From positions 372,001 to 436,000 of the forward strand of contig NZ_FOIK01000003.1 in assembly GCF_900111565.1 (NCBI RefSeq): a stretch of DNA of 64,000 nt. Reading direction: 5' to 3'. The translations under genes and the position numbers were made by a program. The stretch comes from Paenibacillus sp. NFR01. Its GTDB lineage: Bacteria > Bacillota > Bacilli > Paenibacillales > Paenibacillaceae. The notes beneath the pieces were generated by a model, which worked only from the letters and a program-made list of their open reading frames with translations, was not told where the DNA came from and did no database searches. Of this stretch, positions 47,548-56,214 are shown one piece after another; position 1 is the first letter of the stretch, and every line of letters starts with the position of its first letter.

Positions 47548-48717
47548 ATGGGGCAAGTTTCCGTGGAATTTCAAACCGATGCAATCGATCGCGTCATAAA
47601 GAATACGATTGACGTGATGGAGAGCAGCAAATACCAAATTTATGAAATCCTGCAAGTCGCACGCGACGAGCTGCTGGCTCTAACCAAGGAATTGCAGCGG
47701 GTGATGGAAGAAACGGACGAGACCTTGCAAAAAGTCGATAAACTGGAACTGCAGTATCAGCGTTCGCGAATCCGGCTGACCGAGGTCAGCCGCGATTTCG
47801 TGCGGTACTCGGAACGGGATATACGGGTGGCTTACGAGAAAGCGACGGAGCTTCAGCTGGAGCTGATGATGACGCGGGAGCGGGAGGCCTATCTGCGCAA
47901 CCGGCGCGACGAATTGCAACTGCGTACCCGGGGCGTGGAGCATTCCATCGAACGTGCGGAATTGATCGGCTCGCAGATGAGCGTCGTGCTGGATTATCTG
48001 TCCGGGGAACTCGACCAGGTGACGAGAATCGTGGAGTCGGCCAAGAATCGGCAAATGATCGGACTCAAGATTATTTTGGCGCAAGAAGAAGAACGAAAAA
48101 GAATTGCCCGGGAAATTCACGACGGACCGGCGCAAATGCTGGCGAATCTTGTTCTTCGCACAGAAATTGTAGAAAGAATGCTCGTAAAGCAGGAATTTGG
48201 GCTTGTGCAGGACGAAATAATAGACTTAAAAGGACAAGTCCGTTATTCGCTCGAAGAAATGCGCAAGGTGATCTTCAATCTTCGCCCGATGGCGCTGGAT
48301 GATCTGGGACTTATCCCGACTCTGAGAAAATATGTGCATGATTTTGAGGACAAAACGAAGATCCGCACCTCTTTTGAGACGAGGGGAAAAGAGTATCGCC
48401 TAACCTCGGCGATGGAGGCTGCGGTCTACCGGTTAATCCAAGAAGCGTTGTCCAATGCGGCCAAGCACGCTTATCCAAGCTATGTGCTCGTGGAGATTAC
48501 TTATCAGGCACAGATGATCAAGATTGTCGTCAAGGACAATGGGGTTGGTTTCAATGTCAAAAAGGTCAGCGAGCAGAGCCGGGAAAGCTTCGGTCTCGTA
48601 GGAATGCGGGAACGGGTGGAGCTGCTGGAAGGCCGGATCGAAATTCAATCCGAAGAAAATCAGGGCACAACTATTATCATCCACATTCCGACGAATGTGG
48701 ACAAGGGAAAGGAGTAA
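47548..48717 (+). CDS. degS: Sensor histidine kinase DegS
   Basis: A 389-residue cytoplasmic kinase with no membrane helix. The N-terminal sensor region (about 1-170) is a long coiled coil. A HisKA_3 domain follows with phospho-acceptor His191 in RKRIAREIHDGPAQMLANL, then an ATPase domain with EALSNAAKHAYPS, DNGVGF and GLVGMRERVELLEG. It phosphorylates DegU, controlling motility, competence and exoenzymes. The start has only a modest ribosome binding site; GTG 47563 is an alternative. It is four bases from degU. Confidence 0.94.
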   Translation: MGQVSVEFQTDAIDRVIKNTIDVMESSKYQIYEILQVARDELLALTKELQRVMEETDETLQKVDKLELQYQRSRIRLTEVSRDFVRYSERDIRVAYEKATELQLELMMTREREAYLRNRRDELQLRTRGVEHSIERAELIGSQMSVVLDYLSGELDQVTRIVESAKNRQMIGLKIILAQEEERKRIAREIHDGPAQMLANLVLRTEIVERMLVKQEFGLVQDEIIDLKGQVRYSLEEMRKVIFNLRPMALDDLGLIPTLRKYVHDFEDKTKIRTSFETRGKEYRLTSAMEAAVYRLIQEALSNAAKHAYPSYVLVEITYQAQMIKIVVKDNGVGFNVKKVSEQSRESFGLVGMRERVELLEGRIEIQSEENQGTTIIIHIPTNVDKGKE

Positions 48718-48721
48718 AGCG

Positions 48722-49444
48722 ATGGACATCCAGAACTCTGGCAAAAAGCCCATAAAGGTTCTTTTAGCCGACGACCATCAGTTGTTTCGGGAAGGCCTGA
48801 AACGCATTTTGAATATGGAGGACGACATTGAGGTCATCGGCGAATGCGGCGACGGCATTCAGGTGCTTGAGTTCGTGAACGTCAACAAGCCGGACATCGT
48901 GCTGATGGACATCAACATGCCGATCGAGAACGGTGTCGAAGCAACGCAAAAGCTGAAGGAGCTTTTTCCGGATGTGAAAGTCATCATCCTGTCGATTCAT
49001 GACGATGAAAGTTATGTATTTGAAACGCTGCGCAAAGGAGCCAACGGTTACCTGCTCAAAGATATGGAGGCCGAATCGCTGATCAATGCGATCCGTTCCG
49101 TCTGCGAAGGGCATGCCTTTATTCATCCGAAGGTGACCGGCAAGCTGATCAACCAGCTGCGGCGCATGACCTACGTCAACGAAGCCGGTGCAGTTGCCGA
49201 AACGACGGTGAAGGAAGCGGGCGTGAAATTTGTCGCCGGCGACAACAATCCGCTGACCCGCCGGGAAGCCGAAGTTCTACGCCTGATGGCCGAAGGCAAG
49301 AGCAACAAGATGATCGGCGAATACCTGTTTATCAGCGAAAAAACCGTGAAAAATCACGTCAGCAGCATTTTGCAAAAAATGGAAGTAGACGACCGGACGC
49401 AAGCGGTTATCAACTCGATTAAATACGGTTGGGTTACATTGTAG
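48722..49444 (+). CDS. degU: Response regulator DegU
   Basis: A 240-residue regulator: receiver domain with the acidic pair in ADDHQLFREGLKRIL, phospho-acceptor Asp63 in IVLMDINMP and Lys in GYLLKD, followed by a NarL/LuxR helix-turn-helix (LTRREAEVLRLMAEGKSNKMIGEYL...SEKTVKNHVSSI). ATG 48722 follows GGGAAAGGAG; the longer reading frame from 48695 lacks a site. It lies directly ahead of comF and flagellar genes, which DegU controls in Bacillus. Confidence 0.95.
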   Translation: MDIQNSGKKPIKVLLADDHQLFREGLKRILNMEDDIEVIGECGDGIQVLEFVNVNKPDIVLMDINMPIENGVEATQKLKELFPDVKVIILSIHDDESYVFETLRKGANGYLLKDMEAESLINAIRSVCEGHAFIHPKVTGKLINQLRRMTYVNEAGAVAETTVKEAGVKFVAGDNNPLTRREAEVLRLMAEGKSNKMIGEYLFISEKTVKNHVSSILQKMEVDDRTQAVINSIKYGWVTL

Positions 49445-49596
49445 CAACGGCGCAGTGACCAAACGGAATACATAGAGCAGCAAGAATACCCTGTCTCCGG
49501 ACGGATGGCGGGGGACAAGCGATTCAGGGACGGGTGGCTAGGCACCGACCTTTTCTTTCCGGCATATAGTGTCGGTAGAAGAGGAGGTGCATCTCC

Positions 49597-50034
49597 ATGG
49601 CAGCCCAATTGATCTGGATTGCTGCTGTATATGCAGCCGCTGTCGTTCTCGTTCATCTACTGCATCGCCGGTCCAAGAGCCCATTGAAGGGCCGCTTCGG
49701 GAAGCGGATTCACTATATTGTGGTTACCCGCAACCACGAAGCCGTGCTGGAGTGGTATACCCGGGTGCTGGGAATCGAGGCCTTTGTGACAGGGAAAAAC
49801 ATTCGCATTACCGTGCTGGACGACGGCTCGACGGACGGAACCTTGAGGATTGCCGCCAAACTGGCGCTCATCAGTCCGAATATAGAGCTGGGCGGGACGA
49901 CCAGGAGCCTTGAAGAGCATTCGGCGAACCACGAGGATCAGCGGATGACGCTGGATCTCCGTTCCATCCGCAAGGGAGATCTACCGCCCTTTATGCGGAT
50001 CCCGGAAGGCAGGGGATACGAATCTACAAGCTAG
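49597..50034 (+). CDS. Short membrane-anchored GT2-like protein
   Basis: A 145-residue protein with an N-terminal membrane helix (about residues 3-22), a basic stretch, and then the first beta-alpha-beta of a family 2 glycosyltransferase: HYIVVTRNHEAVLEW and ITVLDDGSTDGTLRIA, where DDGSTDGT is the nucleotide-sugar site. The rest of a GT-A catalytic domain, including the base-carrying loop, is missing, so it is either a remnant or a small protein with another role. The frame is intact, AGGAGGTG precedes ATG 49597, and a terminator follows. Confidence 0.65.
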   Translation: MAAQLIWIAAVYAAAVVLVHLLHRRSKSPLKGRFGKRIHYIVVTRNHEAVLEWYTRVLGIEAFVTGKNIRITVLDDGSTDGTLRIAAKLALISPNIELGGTTRSLEEHSANHEDQRMTLDLRSIRKGDLPPFMRIPEGRGYESTS

Positions 50035-50064
50035 TCTATCATACAGCGGCAGCATACGGGTGAA

Positions 50065-50102
50065 GCACACTCTCTCCATAAACGGAGGAGTGTGCTTTTT
50101 TG
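50065..50102 (+). terminator. Strong terminator just ahead of comFA
   Basis: GCACACTC-T-CTCC (50065-50077) pairs with GGAG-GAGTGTGC (50084-50095), then six T. It ends only 28 bases before the comFA start. Confidence 0.9.
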
Positions 50103-50129
50103 CATGCGAATTAAGAAGGGGGTGCCGAA

Positions 50130-52184
50130 ATGAAGGTGGCGGTATATGCAGTCTGCTGGAAAAAAGAATGGCAAATCAAGATTTCGCTGGATATTCAGGT
50201 GGACAAGCTGTGGTGGAGGCAGAGGGTGACGGAGTGCGAGGAGAAAGGGCCGACAGACATGGCCTGCATGCTGCGGCTAGCTGGTGCTCTGCCGCTGGGC
50301 TGGGCGGTGAAGCTGGAGAGAGGCTTTAGCTCTGAAGATGGCATGCATAGGTGGGGACTATCCGACTGGAAAGGCTATATACGCCGGATACTGCGGAAGG
50401 AACTGGAAAAGGAATGGACGGCCAGGCAGAAAATCAAGAGCGGCGTGGTTTCAGGAGGTGAAGGGTCGTACGGAGATGAGCGGGAATGGAAGGATCACAT
50501 GCTTTTTGGAACGGAATTAATGCCTGGACATGAGAAGCAGATGCAGCTTAGTCGGCTGGCAGCGCTCAGCGATACACTGTCCGCGGCGCTCGGCGGCCGC
50601 TCGCTGCTCGTGCCGGAGCTTGAGGCTTTGCTGGCGGAGCAGGCTCCGGAGTGCCTGGGCGAGTGGCTCTCCATTGTTCAGCTCGCCTATCTGCAGGGGC
50701 GGCTGATGCTGGAAGCGGCGGCGGGGTCTTCCGCCGCAAGTGGTTTCCGGCCGGGCTCAGGCCGGAAGAAGGGCCGCGGGCGCGTTGCCCGCGGCGGCAA
50801 GGCCCGGGGAGCGCTCGCTGCGGCTCCCCGGCTGTTGCGCGCGGCGGCGCTTCGCCTGCCGCCGCTGCTCTGGCGCGGCGCTGCCGCCAGCCGCGCCGGG
50901 TTCCGCTGCCTGCGCTGCGGCAGCGGAACCACTGCCCGCACGCCCTGCGCGGCGTGCGGCCTGGCGGGCTGCGCCTACTGCGAGGCCTGCCTCGCGCTCG
51001 GGCGCAGCCGGGCCTGCGCGCTGCTGGTACGCAGCGCGGCCCTGCCGGCCGTGGCTTGCACGGCCGGAGGCGGCCCCACCGTGGCGGCACGCCGGTGGGG
51101 GCTTAGCGCGGCCCAGGCGGGAGCCGCCGGGGCTGCGCTGGGGTTCCTGGCAGAGCTGGCGCAGCGCTCCGCCAACAACAGCCGCCCAGAGAAGTTCCTG
51201 CTCTGGGCGGTCACGGGCGCGGGAAAGACGGAGATCACTTTCCCGCTGCTGGAAGCCGCCCTCGCTGCCGGAGGGCGGGCCCTGGTGGCGACGCCGCGGC
51301 GCGACGTCGTCCTGGAGCTCGCTCCGCGGCTGCGCAAAGCGTTCCCTGCGCATACGCTCGCCGTTTTGTACGGCGGGAGCGCGGAGCGCTGGGAGCAAAG
51401 CCAGATCACGCTGGCGACGACGCATCAGCTGATGCGTTTTTATCGCAGCTTTGATCTAGTCATTCTGGATGAACTGGATGCCTTCCCCTATCACGGCGAC
51501 CCTATGCTGGCTTATGCCGCCGAGGAAGCATGCAAACCGGACGGGGCATTCCTCCTGCTGTCGGCAACCCCGCCAAAAGGACTGCAGCGCGAGGCCGCCC
51601 GCGGTAAACTCCCGCATGCCAAAGTTCCGGTACGTTTTCACGGTCAGAGGCTTCCGGTTCCGCTCCGCTTTACGCTGCCGGCTGTCCGTACTCTTCTTGC
51701 GCAAGGCCGGCTTTCGAATGTCTTGACCAAGCAGCTGATGAAATCGATCCGCCGCGATGCGCAGATTTTTCTGTTTGTGGCGCGAATCTCGCAGATTGAA
51801 GGATTGCTGCGGCTGCTGAAGACGGCGCTGCCCGGGGTGGCCATTGAGGGGACTTCTTCCCGCGATCCGCAGCGGACCGAGAAAGTTGCCGCCTTCCGCG
51901 CCAGAGAGATCACGCTTCTGGTGACCACCACGATTCTGGAGCGGGGGGTTACCGTCCCGCGCAGCGATGTGTATATTCTCGATGCCGATGACCAGCAATT
52001 TGACGAGGCCTCGCTGATCCAGATGGCCGGAAGAGCCGGCCGTTCCAAGACCGACCCGAACGGGTTGGTTGCCTTTTTCGCTCCGCGGTTTACGGGGGCA
52101 CAGCGGAGCGCCATTCGGCAGATTCGCAGCATGAATGCCATCGCCCGGAAACAAGGATATTTCGTCAGGGAGGCGCCGAAATGA
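50130..52184 (+). CDS. comFA: Competence helicase ComFA, long form
   Basis: A 684-residue DEAD-type ATPase that helps pull transforming DNA through the membrane. A four-Cys zinc element (CLRCG, CAACG, CEAC region, about residues 260-290) precedes the helicase core. Walker A TGAGKTEI has Lys366, the DELD box is at residues 447-450, and SATPP and QMAGRAGRSKTDPNG follow. It is about 220 residues longer than B. subtilis ComFA, mostly an N-terminal extension of unknown function. Positions 50560-51400 are extremely G+C-rich (Ala/Arg/Gly codons). It overlaps comFC by four bases. Confidence 0.9.
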   Translation: MKVAVYAVCWKKEWQIKISLDIQVDKLWWRQRVTECEEKGPTDMACMLRLAGALPLGWAVKLERGFSSEDGMHRWGLSDWKGYIRRILRKELEKEWTARQKIKSGVVSGGEGSYGDEREWKDHMLFGTELMPGHEKQMQLSRLAALSDTLSAALGGRSLLVPELEALLAEQAPECLGEWLSIVQLAYLQGRLMLEAAAGSSAASGFRPGSGRKKGRGRVARGGKARGALAAAPRLLRAAALRLPPLLWRGAAASRAGFRCLRCGSGTTARTPCAACGLAGCAYCEACLALGRSRACALLVRSAALPAVACTAGGGPTVAARRWGLSAAQAGAAGAALGFLAELAQRSANNSRPEKFLLWAVTGAGKTEITFPLLEAALAAGGRALVATPRRDVVLELAPRLRKAFPAHTLAVLYGGSAERWEQSQITLATTHQLMRFYRSFDLVILDELDAFPYHGDPMLAYAAEEACKPDGAFLLLSATPPKGLQREAARGKLPHAKVPVRFHGQRLPVPLRFTLPAVRTLLAQGRLSNVLTKQLMKSIRRDAQIFLFVARISQIEGLLRLLKTALPGVAIEGTSSRDPQRTEKVAAFRAREITLLVTTTILERGVTVPRSDVYILDADDQQFDEASLIQMAGRAGRSKTDPNGLVAFFAPRFTGAQRSAIRQIRSMNAIARKQGYFVREAPK

Positions 52185-53101
52185 AGCTTTTTGCGAATTG
52201 GCGGCAAAGTTTGAACTCGCTGCTGGGGCCGGATTTGCAGTGGTGCCGGTTGTGCGGGAGGAAAGGCGTCCGATCGAAGGAGGCAGAGGGTCTTTGCCTG
52301 AAATGTGCCGCTTCGATTCCATGGATACGCACGCCGCGCTGCTTGAAATGCGGCCGGCCTGTCGGCTGCCCGGATTGCAACCGCAGTTTTGCGGACCCGG
52401 GACTGCTTATTCTCAACCGTAGCGCCGTTACCTACAGCGAAGTTATGCGCGAGCTGCTGGGCCGCTATAAATACCGCGGGGATGAACATTTAATCGGGCT
52501 TTTCGGAATGATGATGGATAGAGCCTATTCCATGATGTGCCTGGAAATGGCACACCTCCATTCCTTCAATAATCAATCGTCAGCTTCAACCTTCCCCATA
52601 AAAATTTCTTCTCCGAATATAACAACGTTGCATCAAAAACATGCGGAAATCATCCCTAGTCGGCTTCACCCCCGCCACGCCCCGGCTTGGCAAGGGGATC
52701 TTCTTGTCCCCGTTCCTGTCAGCGAATCCCGGCTGCGGGAGCGCGGCTTTAATCAAGCCGAGCAATTGGCGGATCAACTGAGCATTCGGTATGGCATTCC
52801 CCAGCTTCCGCTATTAGTCCGTACACACCACACGGCCAAGCAGAGCTTCAAGAGCCGGGCTGAACGATTGAATGATATGAAGCACGCCTTTGCCTTTACC
52901 TCTGATCTGAAGGTAGCGGCGGAATTTGCTTTTCTCGTGCAAAAGCAGGAAACGCCAACGCCCCCCCTAAGAATAATTATCATTGATGATATTTATACGA
53001 CGGGGAGTACGTTACGGGCCTGTGCCGCTGCCATTGATTCCTGGAGCCGGGGAATCGGATATCCAGTGAGCATCTATAGTCTAACCTTAGCCCGTTCTTA
53101 A
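52181..53101 (+). CDS. comFC: ComF family protein ComFC (phosphoribosyltransferase fold)
   Basis: A 306-residue protein with two N-terminal Cys-pair zinc motifs (CRLCG...CLKC and CLKCG...CPDC) and a phosphoribosyltransferase-like domain ending in the PRPP loop IIIIDDIYTTGST near residue 268. It is needed for DNA uptake in competent cells. At 306 residues it exceeds B. subtilis ComFC (about 240). The extra piece is a Ser/Asn/His-rich, A+T-rich insert at about residues 125-165 before DLLVPVPVSESRLRERGFNQA. It is coupled to comFA by ATGA. Confidence 0.9.
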   Translation: MKLFANWRQSLNSLLGPDLQWCRLCGRKGVRSKEAEGLCLKCAASIPWIRTPRCLKCGRPVGCPDCNRSFADPGLLILNRSAVTYSEVMRELLGRYKYRGDEHLIGLFGMMMDRAYSMMCLEMAHLHSFNNQSSASTFPIKISSPNITTLHQKHAEIIPSRLHPRHAPAWQGDLLVPVPVSESRLRERGFNQAEQLADQLSIRYGIPQLPLLVRTHHTAKQSFKSRAERLNDMKHAFAFTSDLKVAAEFAFLVQKQETPTPPLRIIIIDDIYTTGSTLRACAAAIDSWSRGIGYPVSIYSLTLARS

Positions 53102-53228
53102 GCTTTTTGGGTAAAAATCCAATCTTGATGCCGTATAAAGATAGACGAAACCATGGTGATCATGTAATCTAGGAACATAACAAATTGTTAGGCTTCGAGG
53201 AATGGCAAGAGAGGAGATTGTGCAAACT

Positions 53229-53636
53229 ATGAACGTGGATAATTGTCCCCGGTGCGGCCGGTTGTATGTTAAGAATGTGATGGAATTGTGCCAGCCTTGT
53301 TTGAAAGAGCTGGAGCATCAATATGAGACTTGTGTCAAATACCTGCGTGAGAACAGAGGCGCCAATATACAGGAATTATCAGATGCAACGGAGATTCCAA
53401 TAAAGGAGATTACCCGCTTTATCCGCGAGGGCCGTATCTCGATCGCCAATGCTCCGAATATGATGTATCCGTGCGAAGTGTGCGGTACGCTTATTCGCGA
53501 GGGACATATGTGCGACAACTGCCGTGGCCGTCTGGTCAAAGACTTGAATACCGCGGCCAAGCAGAGCGAGGAAGCGCAAAAAACGCCTAAAACCAATGAT
53601 GCTGCATACCGGGCAGTGGATAAGTTCCGCAACTAA
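53229..53636 (+). CDS. yvyF: TIGR03826 family flagellar operon protein (YvyF)
   Basis: A 135-residue protein with an N-terminal zinc ribbon-like CPRCG...CQPC, a central helix-turn-helix-like part (ANIQELSDATEIPIKEITRFIREGRI), and a second Cys group CEVCG...CDNC. YvyF lies between comFC and flgM in Bacillus, as here. The start is uncertain: ATG 53229 (MNVDNCPRCG) gives the compact family form, GTG 53220 sits closer to AGAGGAG, and ATG 53202 has no spaced site. A weak sigma-D-like pair (TAAA 53112, GCCGTATA 53130) lies upstream. Confidence 0.85.
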   Translation: MNVDNCPRCGRLYVKNVMELCQPCLKELEHQYETCVKYLRENRGANIQELSDATEIPIKEITRFIREGRISIANAPNMMYPCEVCGTLIREGHMCDNCRGRLVKDLNTAAKQSEEAQKTPKTNDAAYRAVDKFRN

Positions 53637-53661
53637 TATTTTGAAAAAGCATGTGCAGCTA

Positions 53662-53689
53662 TAAAATATGATTCATCATGGGCCGATAA
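53662..53689 (+). promoter_or_regulatory. Sigma-D-type promoter of flgM
   Basis: TAAA (53662-53665), 16-base spacer, GCCGATAA (53682-53689), a near-perfect sigma-D promoter, 49 bases before flgM. Its -10 is also the left arm of the terminator hairpin described next. Confidence 0.75.
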
Positions 53690-53717
53690 ACTTAGTAAAG
53701 ATTATCGGCTTTTTATT
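53682..53717 (+). terminator. Terminator between yvyF and flgM
   Basis: GCCGATAA (53682-53689) pairs perfectly with TTATCGGC (53702-53709), then TTTTTATTT. It would stop readthrough from comF-yvyF, while transcripts from the sigma-D promoter start inside the loop and escape it. Confidence 0.8.
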
Positions 53718-53738
53718 TGTATTGGGAGGTGTAAAGTT

Positions 53739-54026
53739 ATGAAAATCAATGAGACTGGACGAATTAATCCGATCAATCCGTATCAACGGAGCGCAGAATC
53801 GCAGCGTCAGGATCAAGTGAAGAAGAGCTCGCGCAAGGATGAGGTCTCCATATCTGACGAAGCAATCAAGCTGCTGCAAGCGCAGAAGAGCAGTGAGACA
53901 GACGCTGCTCGTTCCGAGAAAATCGCTGACCTGAAACAACAGGTTTCCGCAGGTACTTACAAAATCGACGCCGCCAAACTCGCAGAAACACTCGCCCCTT
54001 ACTTCAAGCAATCCTCCGAGAATTAG
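53739..54026 (+). CDS. flgM: Anti-sigma-D factor FlgM
   Basis: A 95-residue protein that holds sigma-D inactive until the hook is complete. The N-terminal MKINETGRINPINPYQR and the C-terminal EKIADLKQQVSAGTYKIDAAKLAETL, the sigma-binding helices, are typical. GGGAGGTG precedes the start. It heads the flgM-flgN-flgK-flgL operon. Confidence 0.93.
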   Translation: MKINETGRINPINPYQRSAESQRQDQVKKSSRKDEVSISDEAIKLLQAQKSSETDAARSEKIADLKQQVSAGTYKIDAAKLAETLAPYFKQSSEN

Positions 54027-54038
54027 GTGAAACCACCC

Positions 54039-54539
54039 ATGCCATTGATAAATTTACTTGAATTGCTGGAGCGGCTGGATGACGTGCATATTCAGATGCT
54101 TGATCTGGCCGCTGTCAAGAAGCAAGCCATTATGGATAACGATGTCGACAGTCTGATCGACCTTATGAATCGTGAATCCAAGCTGATGAAGATGGTCGGG
54201 CAGCTTGAAGAACAACGCTCGCAGGCGGTTTATTCCTTTTTGCAAGGAGTAGGGATTCGATCCAACCTGAGCCTGAATCTTTCGGAGCTATCCCGTCTTG
54301 TTTTTGATCCCGATGACAAATCGCGTCTGCTGCAAGTTCAGAACAAACTTTCCGGAACGCTATCCGAGCTAAAGAAAGCCAATGAGCTGAACCAGAAACT
54401 GATTGAGCAGTCGCTTGCTTTTATAGATTATTCCCTTGAACTTTTGGTCGGCAGACCGAACCAGGATATTACGTACCATCATCCGGCCGATAAGGGCGGC
54501 AATGCCTATCGTCCGGGACTTTTTGATACCCGAGGATAA
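54039..54539 (+). CDS. flgN: Flagellar export chaperone FlgN
   Basis: A 166-residue helical chaperone for FlgK and FlgL. It matches the FlgN family by its long amphipathic helices (LLELLERLDDVHIQMLDLAAVKK, LKKANELNQKLIEQSLAFIDYSLELL) and its place between flgM and flgK. I use ATG 54039 after TTAGGTGA; an in-frame GTG at 54027 abuts the flgM stop and is less likely. Confidence 0.88.
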   Translation: MPLINLLELLERLDDVHIQMLDLAAVKKQAIMDNDVDSLIDLMNRESKLMKMVGQLEEQRSQAVYSFLQGVGIRSNLSLNLSELSRLVFDPDDKSRLLQVQNKLSGTLSELKKANELNQKLIEQSLAFIDYSLELLVGRPNQDITYHHPADKGGNAYRPGLFDTRG

Positions 54540-54595
54540 GCAGTACGCGCTGGCGTGATGTTTTGCCGTAGTATTTACAAGGAGGAACCTTTAAG

Positions 54596-56197
54596 ATGAC
54601 ATCCACATTTCATTCAATTGAGACGGCAAGACGCAGTTTGTTTACCCAGACCGCTGCGCTTAACACCACCGGACATAACATCGCCAATGCGAACACCGAA
54701 GGCTACACCCGCCAGCGGGTGAATATGAAAGCTTCTTCTCCAATCGAAGCTTACGGATTCAGTAATTCCACGGTCCCTGGACAGCTGGGCACCGGCGTTG
54801 AATTCGGCTCCATTGACCGCATCAGAGAAACGTTTTTGGATGACCAGTACCGCGGGGAGAACGCCTCGCTCGGCAATTGGACCATTCAATCCGACACGCT
54901 GGACAAGCTGGAAGCGATTTTTAATGAGCCTTCTGATACGGGCCTTAGCACGGTTCTCAATAATTTCTGGCAAGCCTGGTCAGATCTGAGCAAAAATCCC
55001 GAAGACAGCACCTCGCGGAAAATTGTGGCTCAAACGACTCAATCTCTGACCGATGCGCTCAATTACATGAGCAAACAGTTGGACAACCTTGATAACGATC
55101 TGTCTTCCAATATTGCAGTGAAAGCGACGGAAGTCCAAGGTTACCTCTCCTCCATCACTGATCTAAATGCCTCGATCTTCAAGATCGAAAGCATGGGCGA
55201 TAAAGCTAACGATTTGCGTGACCAGCGCGATTTGTTGACGGATAAGCTTTCTAAAATTATGAATATCAGCGTGGTTGATACCGACTACGGTTACAGCATT
55301 TCTATGAGCGGGCAGGCTCTTGTAACTCCTAATGGCGATCCGGCAACCGTGGACAGCTCCTTCCTGACTTCCGCTTTTGCTTCCGGTGATTTGAAATCGG
55401 GCGAAGTGTATGGAATGCTATCCTCAAAGTCGAACTATGTGACCGACTATAAAGCACAGCTTGACAATATTGCTAATACGATTGCAAATGGGGACATTGA
55501 GGTTACTTTGCCTAATGGCTCCGTCTTGCCGGAAGGCACTGTTTTAAGCAGCGACGTCACCATTAAAAAAGCGGACGGAACAACAGCAACGGTAACGGCC
55601 GGTACAGCGTTGCCTGGAGGAGCTACCCTTACTGCAGATGCTAAGGTTACGGTAAAGGGTTTAAATGGACTTCACCAATTGGGTTATACGATGGACGGAA
55701 CTTTAGACCCTGGAAAGCCATTGTTTACTGTTTCTGGTGACGGTTCAACTATTACAGCAGGTAATATTACGCTTAACCCGTTAATTGCAGAAGATACCAA
55801 TCTGATCGCAACGTCATTGCGAACCACAGGAACAGGCGGTTCGGAAACGGTGGTCAAGGGCAATAACGCCCTTGCTTTGCTGCTCGCCAATCAGCAGATT
55901 AATACGTTTACTTCTCCATCTACAGGCATTCAAGGAACCGCTAGTGCTTTTTATAAAACGCTGGTTGGACAGTTGGGGATCCAATCCCAAGAAGCAACGC
56001 GGCAAACGGAGAATTCGGACTATCTGGTCCAACAAGTGGATTCCCGCAGGCAATCGGTAAGCGGCGTCTCGCTCGATGAAGAAATGTCCAATATGCTGGT
56101 ATTCCAGCATGCTTACAGCGCCGCGGCCCGGTTTATGACGACTTATGATGAAATGCTTGATAAACTAATTAACTCTACCGGAACGGTAGGCAGATAA
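54596..56197 (+). CDS. flgK: Flagellar hook-associated protein FlgK
   Basis: A 533-residue junction protein between hook and filament. The N-terminal TAALNTTGHNIANANTEGYTRQRV and the C-terminal GVSLDEEMSNMLVFQHAYSAAARFMTTYDEMLDKLIN are the flagellar rod/hook signatures. The central variable domain includes a Thr/Val-rich stretch (about residues 300-365), more A+T-rich than the flanks. AAGGAGGAA precedes the ATG. Confidence 0.95.
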   Translation: MTSTFHSIETARRSLFTQTAALNTTGHNIANANTEGYTRQRVNMKASSPIEAYGFSNSTVPGQLGTGVEFGSIDRIRETFLDDQYRGENASLGNWTIQSDTLDKLEAIFNEPSDTGLSTVLNNFWQAWSDLSKNPEDSTSRKIVAQTTQSLTDALNYMSKQLDNLDNDLSSNIAVKATEVQGYLSSITDLNASIFKIESMGDKANDLRDQRDLLTDKLSKIMNISVVDTDYGYSISMSGQALVTPNGDPATVDSSFLTSAFASGDLKSGEVYGMLSSKSNYVTDYKAQLDNIANTIANGDIEVTLPNGSVLPEGTVLSSDVTIKKADGTTATVTAGTALPGGATLTADAKVTVKGLNGLHQLGYTMDGTLDPGKPLFTVSGDGSTITAGNITLNPLIAEDTNLIATSLRTTGTGGSETVVKGNNALALLLANQQINTFTSPSTGIQGTASAFYKTLVGQLGIQSQEATRQTENSDYLVQQVDSRRQSVSGVSLDEEMSNMLVFQHAYSAAARFMTTYDEMLDKLINSTGTVGR

Positions 56198-56214
56198 GCA
56201 AGGAGGACTAGCTG

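Noticed and set aside
50651..51425. Several overlapping open frames in both directions within comFA
   Set aside because: They arise from the extreme G+C content, which lacks stop codons in all frames; only the ComFA frame has motifs.
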